Source: Actinomucor elegans (taxonomy: Eukaryota > Mucoromycota > Mucoromycetes > Mucorales > Mucoraceae). From it: DNA of 64,000 nucleotides. Below the pieces are notes generated by a model, which saw nothing but the letters and a program-made list of their open reading frames with translations, did no database searches and had not been told where the DNA came from. Below are positions 46,501 to 58,546 of the stretch, piece after piece (positions within the stretch are counted from its first letter, which is position 1; every line of letters starts with the position of its first letter). The stretch spans positions 3,100,001 to 3,164,000 of the forward strand of contig JAMSLZ010000003.1 of assembly GCA_026027325.1 (NCBI GenBank), given 5' to 3'. The translations under genes and the position numbers were made by a program.

Positions 46501-46754
46501 CCATCTATGATTTTCGTTGCGGGAATAAAAACAAGGCATAAAATATACATATATATAATATAAAAAAAGTATATTAATGTACATGTTGGATACATTTTCG
46601 ACAATTTCCTGCCCATTAACCCATTAAACCCCATATTTTATATAATTATATGAATTAGTTGTTTTATTTACGATTGGGATTCTAATAGTAATTGACTGTA
46701 TTCTTCATCAGCGTCTCTTGAAACAGTTTTGCTACGAAAGAGTCGTTGTAGCAT
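43593..46754 (-). CDS. Folliculin-interacting protein (FNIP / Lst4-like)
   Basis: Twelve exons: 46,672-46,754; 46,210-46,504; 45,721-46,158; 45,349-45,669; 45,100-45,297; 44,993-45,042; 44,484-44,945; 44,152-44,436; 43,914-44,073; 43,732-43,865 and 43,593-43,629 complete the chain, with the exon at 46,210-46,504 possibly preceded by a 15-nt microexon near 46,610. Excluding it, the exons give 820 residues. FNIP domains follow in order: LRILFCQDVGDSNKTILYDS and GEMIFGTAPLAYKGMNTKIH (N-terminal longin), VKFAVAIIITLEDKND, LTGVLMHHLSWVQTV and DPLWAQLSDLYGFIGTPSR (DENN middle), and SYGRSLMASYCDSYKSDFVL (C-terminal). FNIP binds folliculin and acts as a Rag-GTPase regulator at the vacuole in amino-acid signalling. 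The clear animal-type similarity contrasts with highly diverged yeast Lst4. Confidence 0.88.
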
Positions 46755-48082
46755 GTTTCTCTCTCTCGCTCTTCTTCAATCTAAAGAGAGAGAGATGAAA
46801 TAAAGGAAAAAAAAAAATACCCAGCCAAACTGTCAACCCTTCACCACTGGTGATGTACCAATCAGTGGGTCACATGCTGTATGAATGACTTGGCGGACTT
46901 GGCCGTTTACGCTTGGATTCAGACGATTTACGTGTCTTTTTAGGCCATAAGCTATAAAGATTTAAACTAATAGCTCCTCTTATCGAGACGGTGTCCAAGT
47001 TGGCCATAATCATTTTTTGTATACAGAAAGTAGAACAATATAAACCATAAAAATAAGCTTCTAATAAAAAAATTGATTAGATTTTTATCTGAAACTGGCT
47101 GAATAGATCTCAGGGCTGGACCCAGCGATTTAAACGAGCACAAGGTAGATGGAATTTGCATATATCTCAAAATTAAAAAAAAAAGAAATGAGCAGCATAG
47201 TTGCCATGTCAAAACAAACTTTAATATAGGCTCACTAGACCCTATTGCTATAGACAAATACATTTGGATCTAATTTCTAGGAGGTCTTCTTATTGTCATC
47301 GCCATGACGCGGTGTTTGAATTCATCAGAAATGTTAGATGGATTCTTCTGGTGACACACCAGATCGAATAAAGAAATTAGTTAGTGCTTCAATCACTATA
47401 GATTCAAAACGAATTTACCCAGTAAGAAGCAATATGAGAATGCTTGAGATACGTTTGAAGCCTAAAAAAAAATGTGTAGCGTAAGGCTGGGTAAACGGAT
47501 AGCCAGCTACTGAACCCATGCTCTCGCCAACTTGTTATAAAAGAAAGCCCTCGTATAGAGAGAGCTAAGTTTGAATATGCAGATAACATTGATGCGAGCT
47601 GTTTCAGTTCATATATATACTGTAATAATAACAATACAATGGTTTTGATCAAGGATAATTAACTATCCGAGAAAGGGTCCGAATTATAGCGTAATATTAC
47701 GAATATGACCAAAATGAAAAGTGTAACAACGGGGCGATACTACTTATGCATGCCATGGTAGAGGATAAATTCCAACCGAAAGGTTTGTTGTGCTGCTTTC
47801 CTCTAGTTCATTTTGTATAATACTTGTAAAGAAGCAGCTATTTGACCAGTACAATTATAGTTTTATTCATGACCTTCAGTCCTATAGAAATGAGCCACTT
47901 GTATCAAATTGTACTTTTTTCACTAAACTCGGTCGTACCTCTTCTTGGGAAAAGGGCGCTAGCAGGAAGTGGGAATATAATGGCTTAGAATTTAAGCGGT
48001 TGCCGATACTACTATCTTATAAATAGGTGCGTAATTTTATCTGATTCTTTTTTTTTCTGCATTAATACAAAACCCTTTTAAT
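46755..48082. other. Intergenic region between divergent genes
   Basis: 1.3 kb between the FNIP start and the sulfotransferase-like start. A CT/GA-rich tract (46,755-46,795) abuts the FNIP start. Minus-strand ORFs at 46,967-47,263 and 47,404-47,652 are hydrophobic and motif-free, and are not supported as genes. Confidence 0.55.
48018..48025 (+). promoter_or_regulatory. TATA-like box of the sulfotransferase-like gene
   Basis: TATAAATA, 58 bp before the start codon, a normal fungal spacing. Confidence 0.45.
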
Positions 48083-48793
48083 ATGGCACCTTTGGAAGTT
48101 ATCGGAGCAGGCTTTGGCAGAACTGGAACTGACAGCCTTCGCCTTGCTTTAAACATGCTCGGGTAAGCATATAAATAAACAATTGATATACAATATGCTT
48201 ATTAGGTGAATAGTTACAACACGCACCACATGAGATCCTTCATGCTAGATCCAGAGCAAAACCCCGATGATTTTTATGAAGCTTACATGAACAAAGATCA
48301 AGCTGATTGGGACAAGATCTACAAGAACTACACTGCCGCTGTTGACTGGCCTACCGTTTCATTCTACAAAGAGCTCTTTGCCAAATACCCCAATGCTAAG
48401 GTCTTGTTAACTGTTCGTTCCGCCGATAGCTGGTACAAATCTGCTAAAAACACCATTCATCAGAGCAATCTGCAGGTAAAGAACGTGAAACCTGGAGACC
48501 CCATGTACAAATTTTTTCGTATGGCTTCCACAGTTGTCCTCGATGGAAGTTTAGCCAACGAAGAGGCTTTTGCAGATGAAGAAGCTATAAAGAAGTTGTT
48601 CTTGGATCATATCGAAGAAGTAAAGAGAGTTATCCCTAAAGACCAATTGCTTGTTATGGAGCTTGGGGAAGGATGGGAGAGATTATGTAAATTTCTCGGC
48701 AAGGAAGTGCCTAATGAGCCTTATCCTAAAGTCAACAATACTGAACAATTTAACAAAGAAATTGGTAATGGAAGCAAGTTCGGGGTTGTTTAA
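48083..48793 (+). CDS. Sulfotransferase-like P-loop protein
   Basis: Two exons, 48,083-48,162 and 48,214-48,793, encode 219 residues. The N-terminus VIGAGFGRTGTDSLRLAL is the P-loop (GxGRTGT) that binds the PAPS 5'-phosphosulfate. LGYNTHHM follows across the splice, then VLLTVRSADSWYKS, the second PAPS-contacting region. This is the sulfotransferase family common in fungi and often misannotated as an NAD-dependent epimerase. The substrate is unknown. The donor and the acceptor at 48,213 keep the frame; the AG eight bases upstream would give an immediate stop. Confidence 0.87.
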
Positions 48794-49514
48794 AACTTTT
48801 CCTATTACTGCTACAAGCATTTGAGCTAATATATATTCTGTGAACTACACAAAAAAGATCAATAAACTGTTTTTATATCTCCTAAAAAAGCATGCGTTTT
48901 AAATTAACTTTACATATTGATAGACTTATCTAATGTGTATTGTTCACCTGCCTGCTTACGCGTAGTAATCATTCTACTCTTTGTTTTTGTATCAACTTAA
49001 ATCGATCAACAGTTTCGGATGTTACTGGAGACTCATGTAGTGTTACATAATGATTGGTTTAGATATAATGATCGCTTACACACTGCCATGAAACCGTCCA
49101 CTTATATCGTGTTGCTTTACAGCTTCTGTAATATTTTCTATATTGATTCACATATTTTCCGTTATTGCGTGTTGTAGATATTAAGAGGTTTTGATAAAAT
49201 GCAGAATGCATTGGTAATCAGAAATATAATCAAAGGCTCTTGTGTATTTTAGTCGATAAAACTTGTATAATTATTTGAATGCTTCTATTTCAATAATAAA
49301 CAGGAAGCGTATGGAATAAGTGATGTCAATTTTAATATTGTAAATTCAGGATGATAAAACAGAATAGACATTAACTAAATAACAAACATATATAATTTTT
49401 GCTTCTTAGAGCACACTTATCCTTTAGAAAGTATATCCTTCAAATTCTCTATAACTTTAAATTAGCAGTAAAAGCTAACAGTTTGTTTTTATTGCTATCT
49501 ACGATTGTGTATCC

Positions 49515-49690
49515 ATATTTGCGGTAGTAGTAATGTTTTGACATTCCGATCGATTGACGGAGATATCACTATTCATGGTGTTCTCAACGAAAATCATTGG
49601 AAATCACTGGTATCCTATCTTATGGATATCGGTGACAAATACGGAGTGGAACATACTTATAGATTGATATCTTGGACTGCTGCTTCCTAA
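49515..49690 (+). pseudogene. Coding-looking fragment
   Basis: A 55-codon stretch ending in TAA reads as ordinary protein (for example LTFRSIDGDITIHGVLNENH and KYGVEHTYRLISW), with higher GC than its surroundings. No upstream exon with a fitting splice site was found. It may be the last exon of a lost gene or a remnant of a duplicated one. I do not recognise the family. Confidence 0.25.
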
Positions 49691-51067
49691 TGGATCCTCT
49701 CGATTATGATCTTGAGAAAGGCACAAGATGATCAAAAACCATTTTCTTAAATGTTCACGTATGCATCTTCGGTTACATGCCTCTTAGACAGGAAAGTATC
49801 TTATGACCATGCTACAAAATAAGTTTCTCATTAAACCGCCTCGTGCCTCTCAGACATTATTTTACTGAGCTATCCGATGAAAAACTATACACCAAGGGTT
49901 ACAAAAGATAGATGCACTCCAACGCAGTAATCATGGGATCGCTGCACAAATCTCTCTTGAAGGATATCCCTCTTTTTTTTTTTTTTTTTGAATGAATTAA
50001 ATCCAAAGTAAACTAGTTTCTTATACACCTAGTTTTTTGTTTCCTTTGTCTTTTTACTCTTGGAATCGAAGAGGTTTTAGTTCATTTCTATTATAACATA
50101 CTTGCAACCAATAACGGAACTGCTCCGGCCAATATAATATGTTACAGCGTCTAGTGTGCAGAAGAGTCTTATTTTAATAAATGTTCATACGCTTCATAAT
50201 AAAAGCTTGTTTATTAGAATTTTTTTATTTTTATTCTGCCTTCAGCAATTATATGTAGATGTGATTTGGTGATTTTTATATTACCAAGCTCGATTACAAA
50301 TTTTTTCCCTCAAATTCAGGCCCTATTAACAAAAACTAATTCTTGTTGCTTGGGTTTTGGCAGATTGATATATATATATATTAGTTTGAATTTATATGAT
50401 ATCTTGTCTTGAGAATGGACAGTAATACTTTCTTGAATCTAATTATCATGCTAACTTGAAAAGATTCTTTTTGTGTTTATAGAGCGATAAACAAATATAG
50501 TTACCGTTGACCACTTACTCTCTGCTAATTCATAGAACTCTTTATATGGATCTCAAACGGAACTCGGAATACGAAATGACATTCTTTGTACATTATTCTT
50601 TTAAACTCTCGCACACATCTTTGAACACCCCACTCTGCTAGCAATTTATACATGTAAAAGATATATTATTGCAGTAATTTCTAAGATTACTATTGGCTTA
50701 AACTTTTCTGTAGCACTGTTGGCTGATTATTTCTCACTTATCAGCCATATAGCATAGTACGCAAAATAAAATATTCTTCGTCCTTGAGCCTATAAATACT
50801 TGCAACAAATAAAAAAATTATTATGCACAAAACAATAAACGTCGAAGCGCAAAATGAAAAATTTGATGCACAAGTCCATTGAAAAATAAACCAGTAGTAT
50901 GCTAATTGTAATAAGGATGATACAACAGAGGCACTAAATAGCTATGAAGTTATACAATTCTTACTCTCTACAACAAGGTTTTTTATTTTTTTTATTTTAA
51001 AAAGCATATATGTCAAAAGAGAGCTATATTATTTACATATGCAAGCTACAAAGTGTAGCTATTGCGC

Positions 51068-51098
<31 letters not shown>

Positions 51099-51169
51099 GT
51101 TTTTGTTTTGTTTAGGTAAAAAATTAGTGCCTGAAACTCGTCAGTTCATGAAAAAGTAGACTCCGATGG

Positions 51170-51275
51170 TCGGCTAGATAAGTTGAATGAACGTTCAACC
51201 TTGATCAAATGTCACATCAGGCTAGTTTTACATGCTCAGAATGAATTGCAGCATCTAAAGAGTCCTTAATCTTGC
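51170..51275 (+). repeat. Satellite-like repeat, single unit
   Basis: Core near 51,208 (AAATGTCACATCAGGCTAG) with a very well-kept block 2 (CTCAGAATGAATTGCAGCAT) 29 nt later. Plus orientation. Confidence 0.6.
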
Positions 51276-51782
51276 GCTAATGTTATACATTTTATACACA
51301 TCTATGTTAATCAATAATCCTCACTAGCTTATTATTTAAAAATTCCTAGTCTTGTTGGCTTAGTGATAACATTTACAACGTGAATCATGTACTATTAAAC
51401 AAAATACCGACACTTGGGCTGACTTGTCAAGACAGATTTCTAATAATCTATTAAATCCAATATTACTCCTCCCTATTTTTTATAATGATTTTGAACATAT
51501 CATTTATGCATATCGGGGTGCAGCCATGGTCGTGTGCTTTACCCTGGTGTTAAAAAAGATATATGCTGAGCAAACGCTTGGAGGTGGTGAGATAATCATC
51601 ACCACGCTATAAATAACCAGGTTTAAAGCAGAGAAGAGCCCTTTTTGTTTAAAAACAGAGTTTTTGCTTGTTTTGGGCTGGACTGTACTTCATCACACAA
51701 AACTGTAAAAGGGGAACCCAGAGCAATATTTCTTTTTCTTCTCTCTTTTCTCTTTTTCTCTCTTTTACTGCCATCAATAATA

Positions 51783-53580
51783 ATGCTATTAGAAAGCGTT
51801 TCAGATACAACGATAGAACACAACTTTTGGGTACATTGAGGCTCTTTAATAATAAAACAAACAGAAACTAAATTCTATGATAGTCATCAGACAAAACTGG
51901 ACTGGATGTTTTACTACATAAACTAGAAGAGTCGAATAAGTCTACAGTGGCAATTCAACAGTACTTTAGTACAAGGTATGTTACTGTAACATTAATAATG
52001 AATACAAACCAATATCGTGTTACATTTAGAGCACAAATTGAGGAAGAATATGGCAATGCGCTACTAAAATTATCGCAATCATACCTAGTTGAGGATAGCT
52101 TCAGTACAATATCAACAGCGTCAGAAATGAGCGCAAGGGCTCATTTGGATTTAAGTCAAAACATACGAAATATGCTGCAGATTCCATTGGAAAATTACAT
52201 GGAAGAACAAGAAAGTATAAAAATATTTGTAACGTATGAATGCTGCTATAGAAAATAAGAAACGATGTTTTGTTCTAACCTTTACCATGATAGATGACCA
52301 ATCAAATGAGAGAATCACAAAACATGAAAATACTGCATGGTGATAACGTGCAAAAGGTATGTTTGTAGATTACACCAAGACATTTACTTACATATCAATA
52401 GGCGCGGCAGCTCTATGTGAATGAGTGTCAAAAGCCTCATGCTTCATTCAAAGACATTGATGTTCTAGACTGCGAATATCAGAAAGCCATCAATCTGATG
52501 CAATCCAACTCGAGTCATTGGATCCACGACTGGCGAGAGTCTTGCAAAACATTTCAATCCTTGGAAATGAATCGACTCGAATATTTAAAAGCCGTAATTA
52601 AAACGTAGGTAATAAGCCGCAAAAGAACAGAAATTCTGCATGTGAAACTAATATATCAAATAGATTTTCAAGCATGATAGCCTGTACCTGCAATATAGAC
52701 GATCAGGTATGCACTGCAGTTGTATGGTTATATAGTGTTAACCCATGTATATCTAGACTGGTGAACGAATGCTAATTGAAATGGATGATATGAATCCAAA
52801 CCATGAAATCACGAAATTTATTAGGAATCACCGGACAGGAACCATTATTCCAGGTAAAACAAAAGACTGGCTTTGTCTTTTTATGACGTATTCACTCTAT
52901 TTCTAGATATTCCTAAATATACGAAATACAAAAAGTCTGATGATAGTAAATTTAATGTGTACACACCACCAAGGGAAATTAGAGAGATCAATATACCTGT
53001 AAAGCACGATGAAGAACTAAGGTCAGTAGACGATCAGCTTCGAAAGATTCCAAATCCTTGGGAACGTAAAGCAAGTAGTAGTAGTGTTATAAAGTTACAA
53101 AAGGTAATTTATAAACCATGTATGTATATACATTTATTGATTAGAATAAGCATCTTATATATAATTTATGAATAGGACACTCGACCTCATGAATATCCAC
53201 TTGATCCAATCTACAAAAGCAATCGAAAAATCCCTTCTCAAAGTGATCCCATCTTGAATACACGATACCAATTCCAACAAACCAAGAAGGATTTTACAGA
53301 ACAAGAAACTTACCCAAAGCATATCCTTCCTCCACCTACCGCCCCAACCAAGAAGCCTTCCATGCTACGATCGTCACTTGGATTCCTCAAGAAAAAGAAG
53401 AAGGCAGTTTCTATTCCAACAAATCTAGTCGACCATAGCAACAAGCGGTTATCACTAGGGCATACTATAACGCATCACGTCCATCAAAACTCGACTAATG
53501 ATCAAGAATATACCACTCCTCCCAGTCCAATGTTTAGCCCGATCGACTTTTATTATTCGCCAGCGGCCATTGATAAATAG
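51783..53580 (+). CDS. F-BAR domain protein without SH3
   Basis: Nine exons (51,783-51,830; 51,884-51,975; 52,030-52,228; 52,294-52,356; 52,402-52,604; 52,664-52,706; 52,757-52,853; 52,907-53,103; 53,176-53,580) encode 448 residues. The start was found by splicing: HNFW ends exon 1 and GLDVLLHKLEESNKST begins exon 2, which together form the FCH motif, followed by RAQIEEEYGNALLKL. Helical F-BAR sequence continues to about residue 250 (ECQKPHASFKDIDVLDCEYQ). The C-terminal 200 residues are basic and Pro/Ser-rich, with a lysine patch (GFLKKKKKA) and PPxP motifs. F-BAR dimers bend membranes in endocytosis or cytokinesis. Many fungal relatives end in an SH3 domain, which is absent here. Confidence 0.82.
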
Positions 53581-53809
53581 TAATTATTATTGGGATAAAA
53601 AAAAAAAAGCTGCAATTAATATCAATGTTTCGCATTTATATGATGCAATATATAATACAGTATATAAAACTTTTATTGTATAATAATTGTTTGTTAGAAG
53701 AAAATGGGAATAAACAACAGTCAATCGCTTCTTTGTAAGGCGAATATTTTATATATAAGAAAGATATGAACAACAGGAAGAATAGGGCTATATATATATA
53801 TATATATGA

Positions 53810-54274
53810 TTATCTGCTTTTAACGCCTACAGCTTTTAGTACATTCGACTTCCAAGAAGAAGTTTTTTTCAGATTCTGTCTCGAATAAGAACGCTTGTTT
53901 TTAGCAAACAATGTGCTTTCATCACTTTCATCGTCTTCTTCTTCATTCACCACCGCTGTAGTATCTTGATCCTCTCTACTGGCCTGTTTAGCATAAAAGA
54001 AAGATGATGGAGCAGTATTTGATCTTTCTTTCTTGTTTCTCGAAAAAAAAGTGATAGTAGGAGACACCATAGGCGTCAATGAACTCTGTTCTTGCTTGTT
54101 ATCGTCTAGTGAAGTATAAGACGAAGATCTTGCCCGGAAGCCTCTACATTTTTGTCGGAAAGAGGACGTGGCCAGCAAGTTTCCTCTCTTGTAATAGGAT
54201 GGCTTGGAATTAAAGCAGCTATCTTCTTGAGGTTCATCTTGCTGATATAATAAGTTAGATCTTGGACTTGTCAT
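53810..54274 (-). CDS. Small basic serine-rich protein, unknown
   Basis: An intronless frame of 154 codons from the methionine at 54,274 (three residues upstream is another in-frame ATG, at 54,283). The protein is rich in Ser, Arg and Lys, has an acidic cluster (NEEEDDESDES) near residue 105 and a basic tail with RSYSRQNLKKTSSWK, which could be kinase sites. No domain, signal peptide or membrane segment is visible. Even codon use and promoter-like AT-rich flanks support a real gene, but the family is not recognised. It is convergent with the F-BAR gene. Confidence 0.55.
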   Translation of the reverse strand: MTSPRSNLLYQQDEPQEDSCFNSKPSYYKRGNLLATSSFRQKCRGFRARSSSYTSLDDNKQEQSSLTPMVSPTITFFSRNKKERSNTAPSSFFYAKQASREDQDTTAVVNEEEDDESDESTLFAKNKRSYSRQNLKKTSSWKSNVLKAVGVKSR

Positions 54275-56289
54275 TATGTACAATAAAGTTGAAGAGAATA
54301 AAAAGGAAAATAAAAGTAGCTGTTGATGCTTTTATATCAGGTTTCGCAAGATATTCTATTAAAGGCAAGGATTAATTTACAGCATAAGGCTTATTAAACG
54401 AGTAAAGTCTCTTTAAATTGCAATAGTCCAAATGGAAAAGAGTTCCTTTATATGTGCATTCTGTGCGTACATATAAATATATTACATTGTATAAAACTGG
54501 TTTTTGAGCTTACATATTATCTTATGTACTGTATCTAAATGATGTATACGGATATGAAACCAATTTTCCATCATTTACGCGTATGTTTTTATTATTAGTC
54601 TACGAGCTGTATAGTTTCAAACTATAAAAACTTAAGTCTAGACGCCTACCAGTGATAGTAAAAAAACTAGATCAGATTCGGAGTCCAATAGTAAAGTGAT
54701 GCAAAACGGCTTTATTGTAATCATCAGATTGATGGGGGATCTACCTGTTTGTTTATCTGATATTTCCCGTCAAGCTTTTATACCAATGAAAACCGGTATG
54801 CGCTGCCCCAAAATAGCAAATAAAAAAATCAGAGGTTTTTATTCACGGATCTAAAAGAGTTCAAAGTTGCAAAATAAAGCAATTTCAACGTTTTTGCACT
54901 ACAAGATCACCTTTTCAAGTGTACCTGGGAACTATAATATTTTTTATACCTACTGTATACTATCTTATTCACATTGGAATCCATTTCAAATAACATACTT
55001 TTGCAGCGATATACTATATATCACGTATATTAGGCTCTATCTCACATCAATAAATTGATCTGGAGTATGAAGGGGGGCGTGTTACAAAAATATACCAGAT
55101 TCGTCTCATTGCCCCTTTAGTGCATCCCAAAACTGATACATATATTGCTTGCCTACAGAATTCTAATTTTGTTAGCATCAGTTTAAAATAAAGTCTGACT
55201 GAGACATTATCTTTAATCTGCTTTTTGATAACGTAAGAGTGTCGATTGATAAAAGATGTTTCAGCAGAACCTACGTTGAACTTAATAGCGTATTGACTGA
55301 TGCAAATATCGCTCGGCATTTCGCTTATTTAATGGAATTATTCTTGATAAAAGGAGAGCTTGTGGATCCTTTGAAAATGCATCATTACTCGAGTATTTTA
55401 TATACGTTTAGCAGAATATATTTATTTGCTTTTTAACTTTAATTGGGCGCATGATACTACAAGATCTTTCTTTTTTTTTTTCACCTGAGGTCGATCAAGA
55501 ATATAAGGAATAGAGTCTAAAAAACCTTTTTGGAATCAAAGGTAAAAATGATAGAGATGAAAAGAAGTGGAGTAAATATAAAATATACTATTGTGGGGGG
55601 AGGGAGGGAGATAAGAGGTACCATTCAAGGAATCTTTGCCCAAGTTGGAGTGGCGGAGAAGGCAGATACTTTGCGTGATGAAGGTAGTCGAGTTCATAAA
55701 GGATAGTACAAATGACAGCCCAACAAAGTAACCCTGAATGCGCGGATTGGAAGGAATGAGGTTTTTGAGTAGGCAATAAGTTCAAAAGGAAAGAAAACGG
55801 ATCAGAGATAATTTCAAGTAGCATTAGTCTGCGGTGCATTTAAAGACAGTGTATAGAATGATTCTTATTTAAGGGTTGGTGAGGGTGTCGAGGATAAGTT
55901 TTGTAATGATCACCAGAAAACCAGTCAAGGCGTCAGCGTATGCAACAGCTTCTTTTGGATCTAGTCATGGGTAACCAGAGGATGGAATCTACAGAAACAG
56001 AGTATTTTATATATAATAAAATACCAAAAATATATATTTATTTGCATACTGTCAACTACGATAAATCCGTTTTAGTAATAAACTTTGCCTCAAAAGCACC
56101 GTGTTCGTGCTTCATAAAAAAAAAAGATGTTTCCAAAATTTTGGGCCTGGAGGTATACCTCTTTTTTTCTTTTTTTAGAAAACAACATTTCTGTATTTCC
56201 TCACCGTTTCTAATTACTATCATACCTGACAAATAGCATACGTTCAAAATGGTGTATTAGGTTTATTAGAATTATTATTTGAATGTAAT

Positions 56290-56520
56290 ATAAATCAATA
56301 AAGCTTCTAATTGATCTCGATTTAATGCCGCATCAGACGATTAATACACACTCATAATGAGTTACTGAACTCAATGTAACCGTTGTTTAACTATAGTATA
56401 ATCAGTAGTTACCCTATAAAAATCATATATCTGTATAACCTAGATAGATCTCGGTACAATATTGTTTCTAATAGATAATACATATTTAATATCAATTTCT
56501 GCATCTATTGCAGTCTTTGT
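56290..56520 (+). repeat. Degenerate satellite-like repeat, 2 units
   Basis: Cores near 56,324 (TTTAATGCCGCATCAGACGA) and 56,459, 135 bp apart. Block 2 is clear in the first (CATAATGAGTTACTGAACTC). Plus orientation. Confidence 0.55.
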
Positions 56521-57294
56521 TAATTACCATACAATTGATATAGTATACACGTCCATAAAGACCTGTAAATTATTTATTTCAGTGTGTTGTTTTCTCGTCT
56601 ATTAAAAGATAGTGAGTATATTAAGAAGTATTGTAGAGAAAAAAAAACAAATTATCTCGTTGTCTTCAATAACAAAAGATATAGTAGGATCGAAAAGGAC
56701 GTATGAACATGTTGCTATGATTCGTTAAGCCTCCGGCAATGACAATAGTCGATATTCCGTTTACACTTGATACTTCTGGTGCTACAAGTTTTTTACAATA
56801 AACAAAATATCATTATATAGATTGCAGGGTATAAAGTACAATTTCATTATGAGCTATGCTTTTAAAATACCTTTAATATCATTCAAAGAGGGAATAAAAC
56901 ATGGCTTTACGATTGAAAACAACTCTGTTGTTATACGTCAACCTGGAATGAGTAAAAACCTTAATCGTTAATAACTGTTAATGGAAATAGTATATTTTAA
57001 TGAAGGCTATGCAAAATGAAAAGAGCCTAATAATGCATATATTATTTGGAATTTCTTTCAATTGTTTGAGATACCGATGATAAAAGTAGATTTCTGAGTT
57101 TTATAAAATTATAACCATAACTCGAGTATTTTATATTACAAAATACAAAAAATCTTATGTATACCATCTATCTGCCTTATGTCCAATTGCACGCTCATAA
57201 AAAAGAATATGACCGTGGGAAAATCGGACAAAGAATCTTCAAAAGCCAGACCCTTTTTGAAAGTTTTGCTTTTTTTTTTTTTTTTTTTTTTTCT

Positions 57295-57850
57295 GTCTTG
57301 AGCGATTCTGGTGTAATGTCGCATCCGATGATAAGTAAATGTTCAGAATAAAATACTGTTTTTATCAAATTTATAGTTTGGTTAAAATATTATAATTATA
57401 CTATATTTTAGCGATAGGCAGTAAATGATATACATTTTGCATGATCTAGATCCATAAATTTATAAATCTCAGTTTAATACTGCATTTAATAAGTAGTACA
57501 TGTTCAGAATGAGCTGTTACGTCAATCTAGGCTTTTTTTTTTGACTGAAATACACCTTGCAGATTTTATTTGTTCATAGTTTATTGCTACTCTAATGATC
57601 AATGAATCTCTCATCTGATCCAAATCATCTGTTGCATCTGATGATTAACACACGGTCAGAAGGGGCTAGCGAACCCATGAAAAGTATTATTCAATTGCGT
57701 TGTAGTTAAATATATTGTCTCTGACTATGATTAGTAGTGAATTATACTTTTTTTTTCAGACTGCACTGTGAAACTATCTTTGCTCCAATTTCGCTTCTGA
57801 TTAGCAGCTACAGGTTCAAAACAAGCAACTGCATCTATTAGAATGCCAAC
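57295..57850 (+). repeat. Degenerate satellite-like repeat, 4 consecutive units
   Basis: Cores near 57,315, 57,476, 57,627 and 57,787 (spacings 161, 151 and 160 bp). Block 2 is easy to see in three of them (TTCAGAATAAAATACTG; TTCAGAATGAGCTGTTACG; TTCAAAACAAGCAACTGC). Plus orientation. Confidence 0.65.
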
Positions 57851-58546
57851 TCAGCTCGAGTAATTTTGTCGTATTAAATGTCTTGTACCCATTCGTTAAT
57901 TTATTGCTTTCATAACCCAAGTTATTTATCCTTTCGCGTTATTAGAAACGTTTGATCGGAGCAAGGGTTTATAGTTGTGCCACACTGGTAAAATTTAATT
58001 CCACAGAGCCAACCGGAATCAACCGCGGATTTGTATACCAAATTTATTCAATCCAATAAAGAATGTAAAACTATTAGTTCAAACTGACTGCCAAGATAAC
58101 ATAAAAAAGTTGCGCTATAGCTGAAAAAATTAGAGCTCAAGCCTAGAGGTCATTGAATATCGGATCTTTGATAAAGAGGGCTATGTACAATTATAGTAAT
58201 AAAGATAAGGTTTTTCTAGTTCTATTTCATTGGCAAATTCTTTTCACAACTGTCAAATAGTGCATTGTCTGCAATAAACCAAATATTTCGATACAGCAGC
58301 ACAAAAAGTACTAAAGAGTATAACGCTTAATAATTCTATTCCAATAAATAGCGCCTGATCTCTCCTACGGAAGCTTAGGATTCCTCTGTTTCAATCGAGA
58401 AAAAACTTTTTTGATTTTCCGCTATTAAGTTTACGAGAAATTCGGCGTCTCGGCCAGAAGCTTTCCTTCTTCCTTGTCAGTGCCCTTTTTTTCAACAAAG
58501 CCTTTTCAACAAAAAGTACAATTGTATTCTTCGTTTTATTTCAACA

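Larger units (their letters stand above)
48794..51782. other. 3 kb gene desert
   Basis: AT-rich, with T runs near 49,973-49,989 and a 29-base T run near 51,070-51,098. It has one coding-looking fragment (49,515-49,690) and one satellite-like unit (51,170-51,275). No multi-exon gene could be assembled. Confidence 0.5.
54275..58546. other. 4.3 kb gene desert
   Basis: The longest uninterrupted desert with repeats. It contains satellite-like arrays at 56,290-56,520 and 57,295-57,850 and a T run near 57,270. The segment 55,450-55,960 is less AT-rich than its surroundings and on the minus strand holds a hydrophobic 83-codon ORF (55,588-55,839) and a fragment ADALTGFLVIITKLILDTLT near 55,890, which may be relics. 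No complete gene was found. Confidence 0.5.

Noticed and set aside
46967..47652. Two hydrophobic minus-strand ORFs upstream of FNIP
   Set aside because: AT-rich DNA yields hydrophobic frames by chance; no conserved motif, splice partner or promoter was seen.
55588..55839. Minus-strand 83-codon ORF in a less AT-rich patch
   Set aside because: No recognisable domain and no upstream exon with matching phase; mentioned only as a possible relic within the desert entry.
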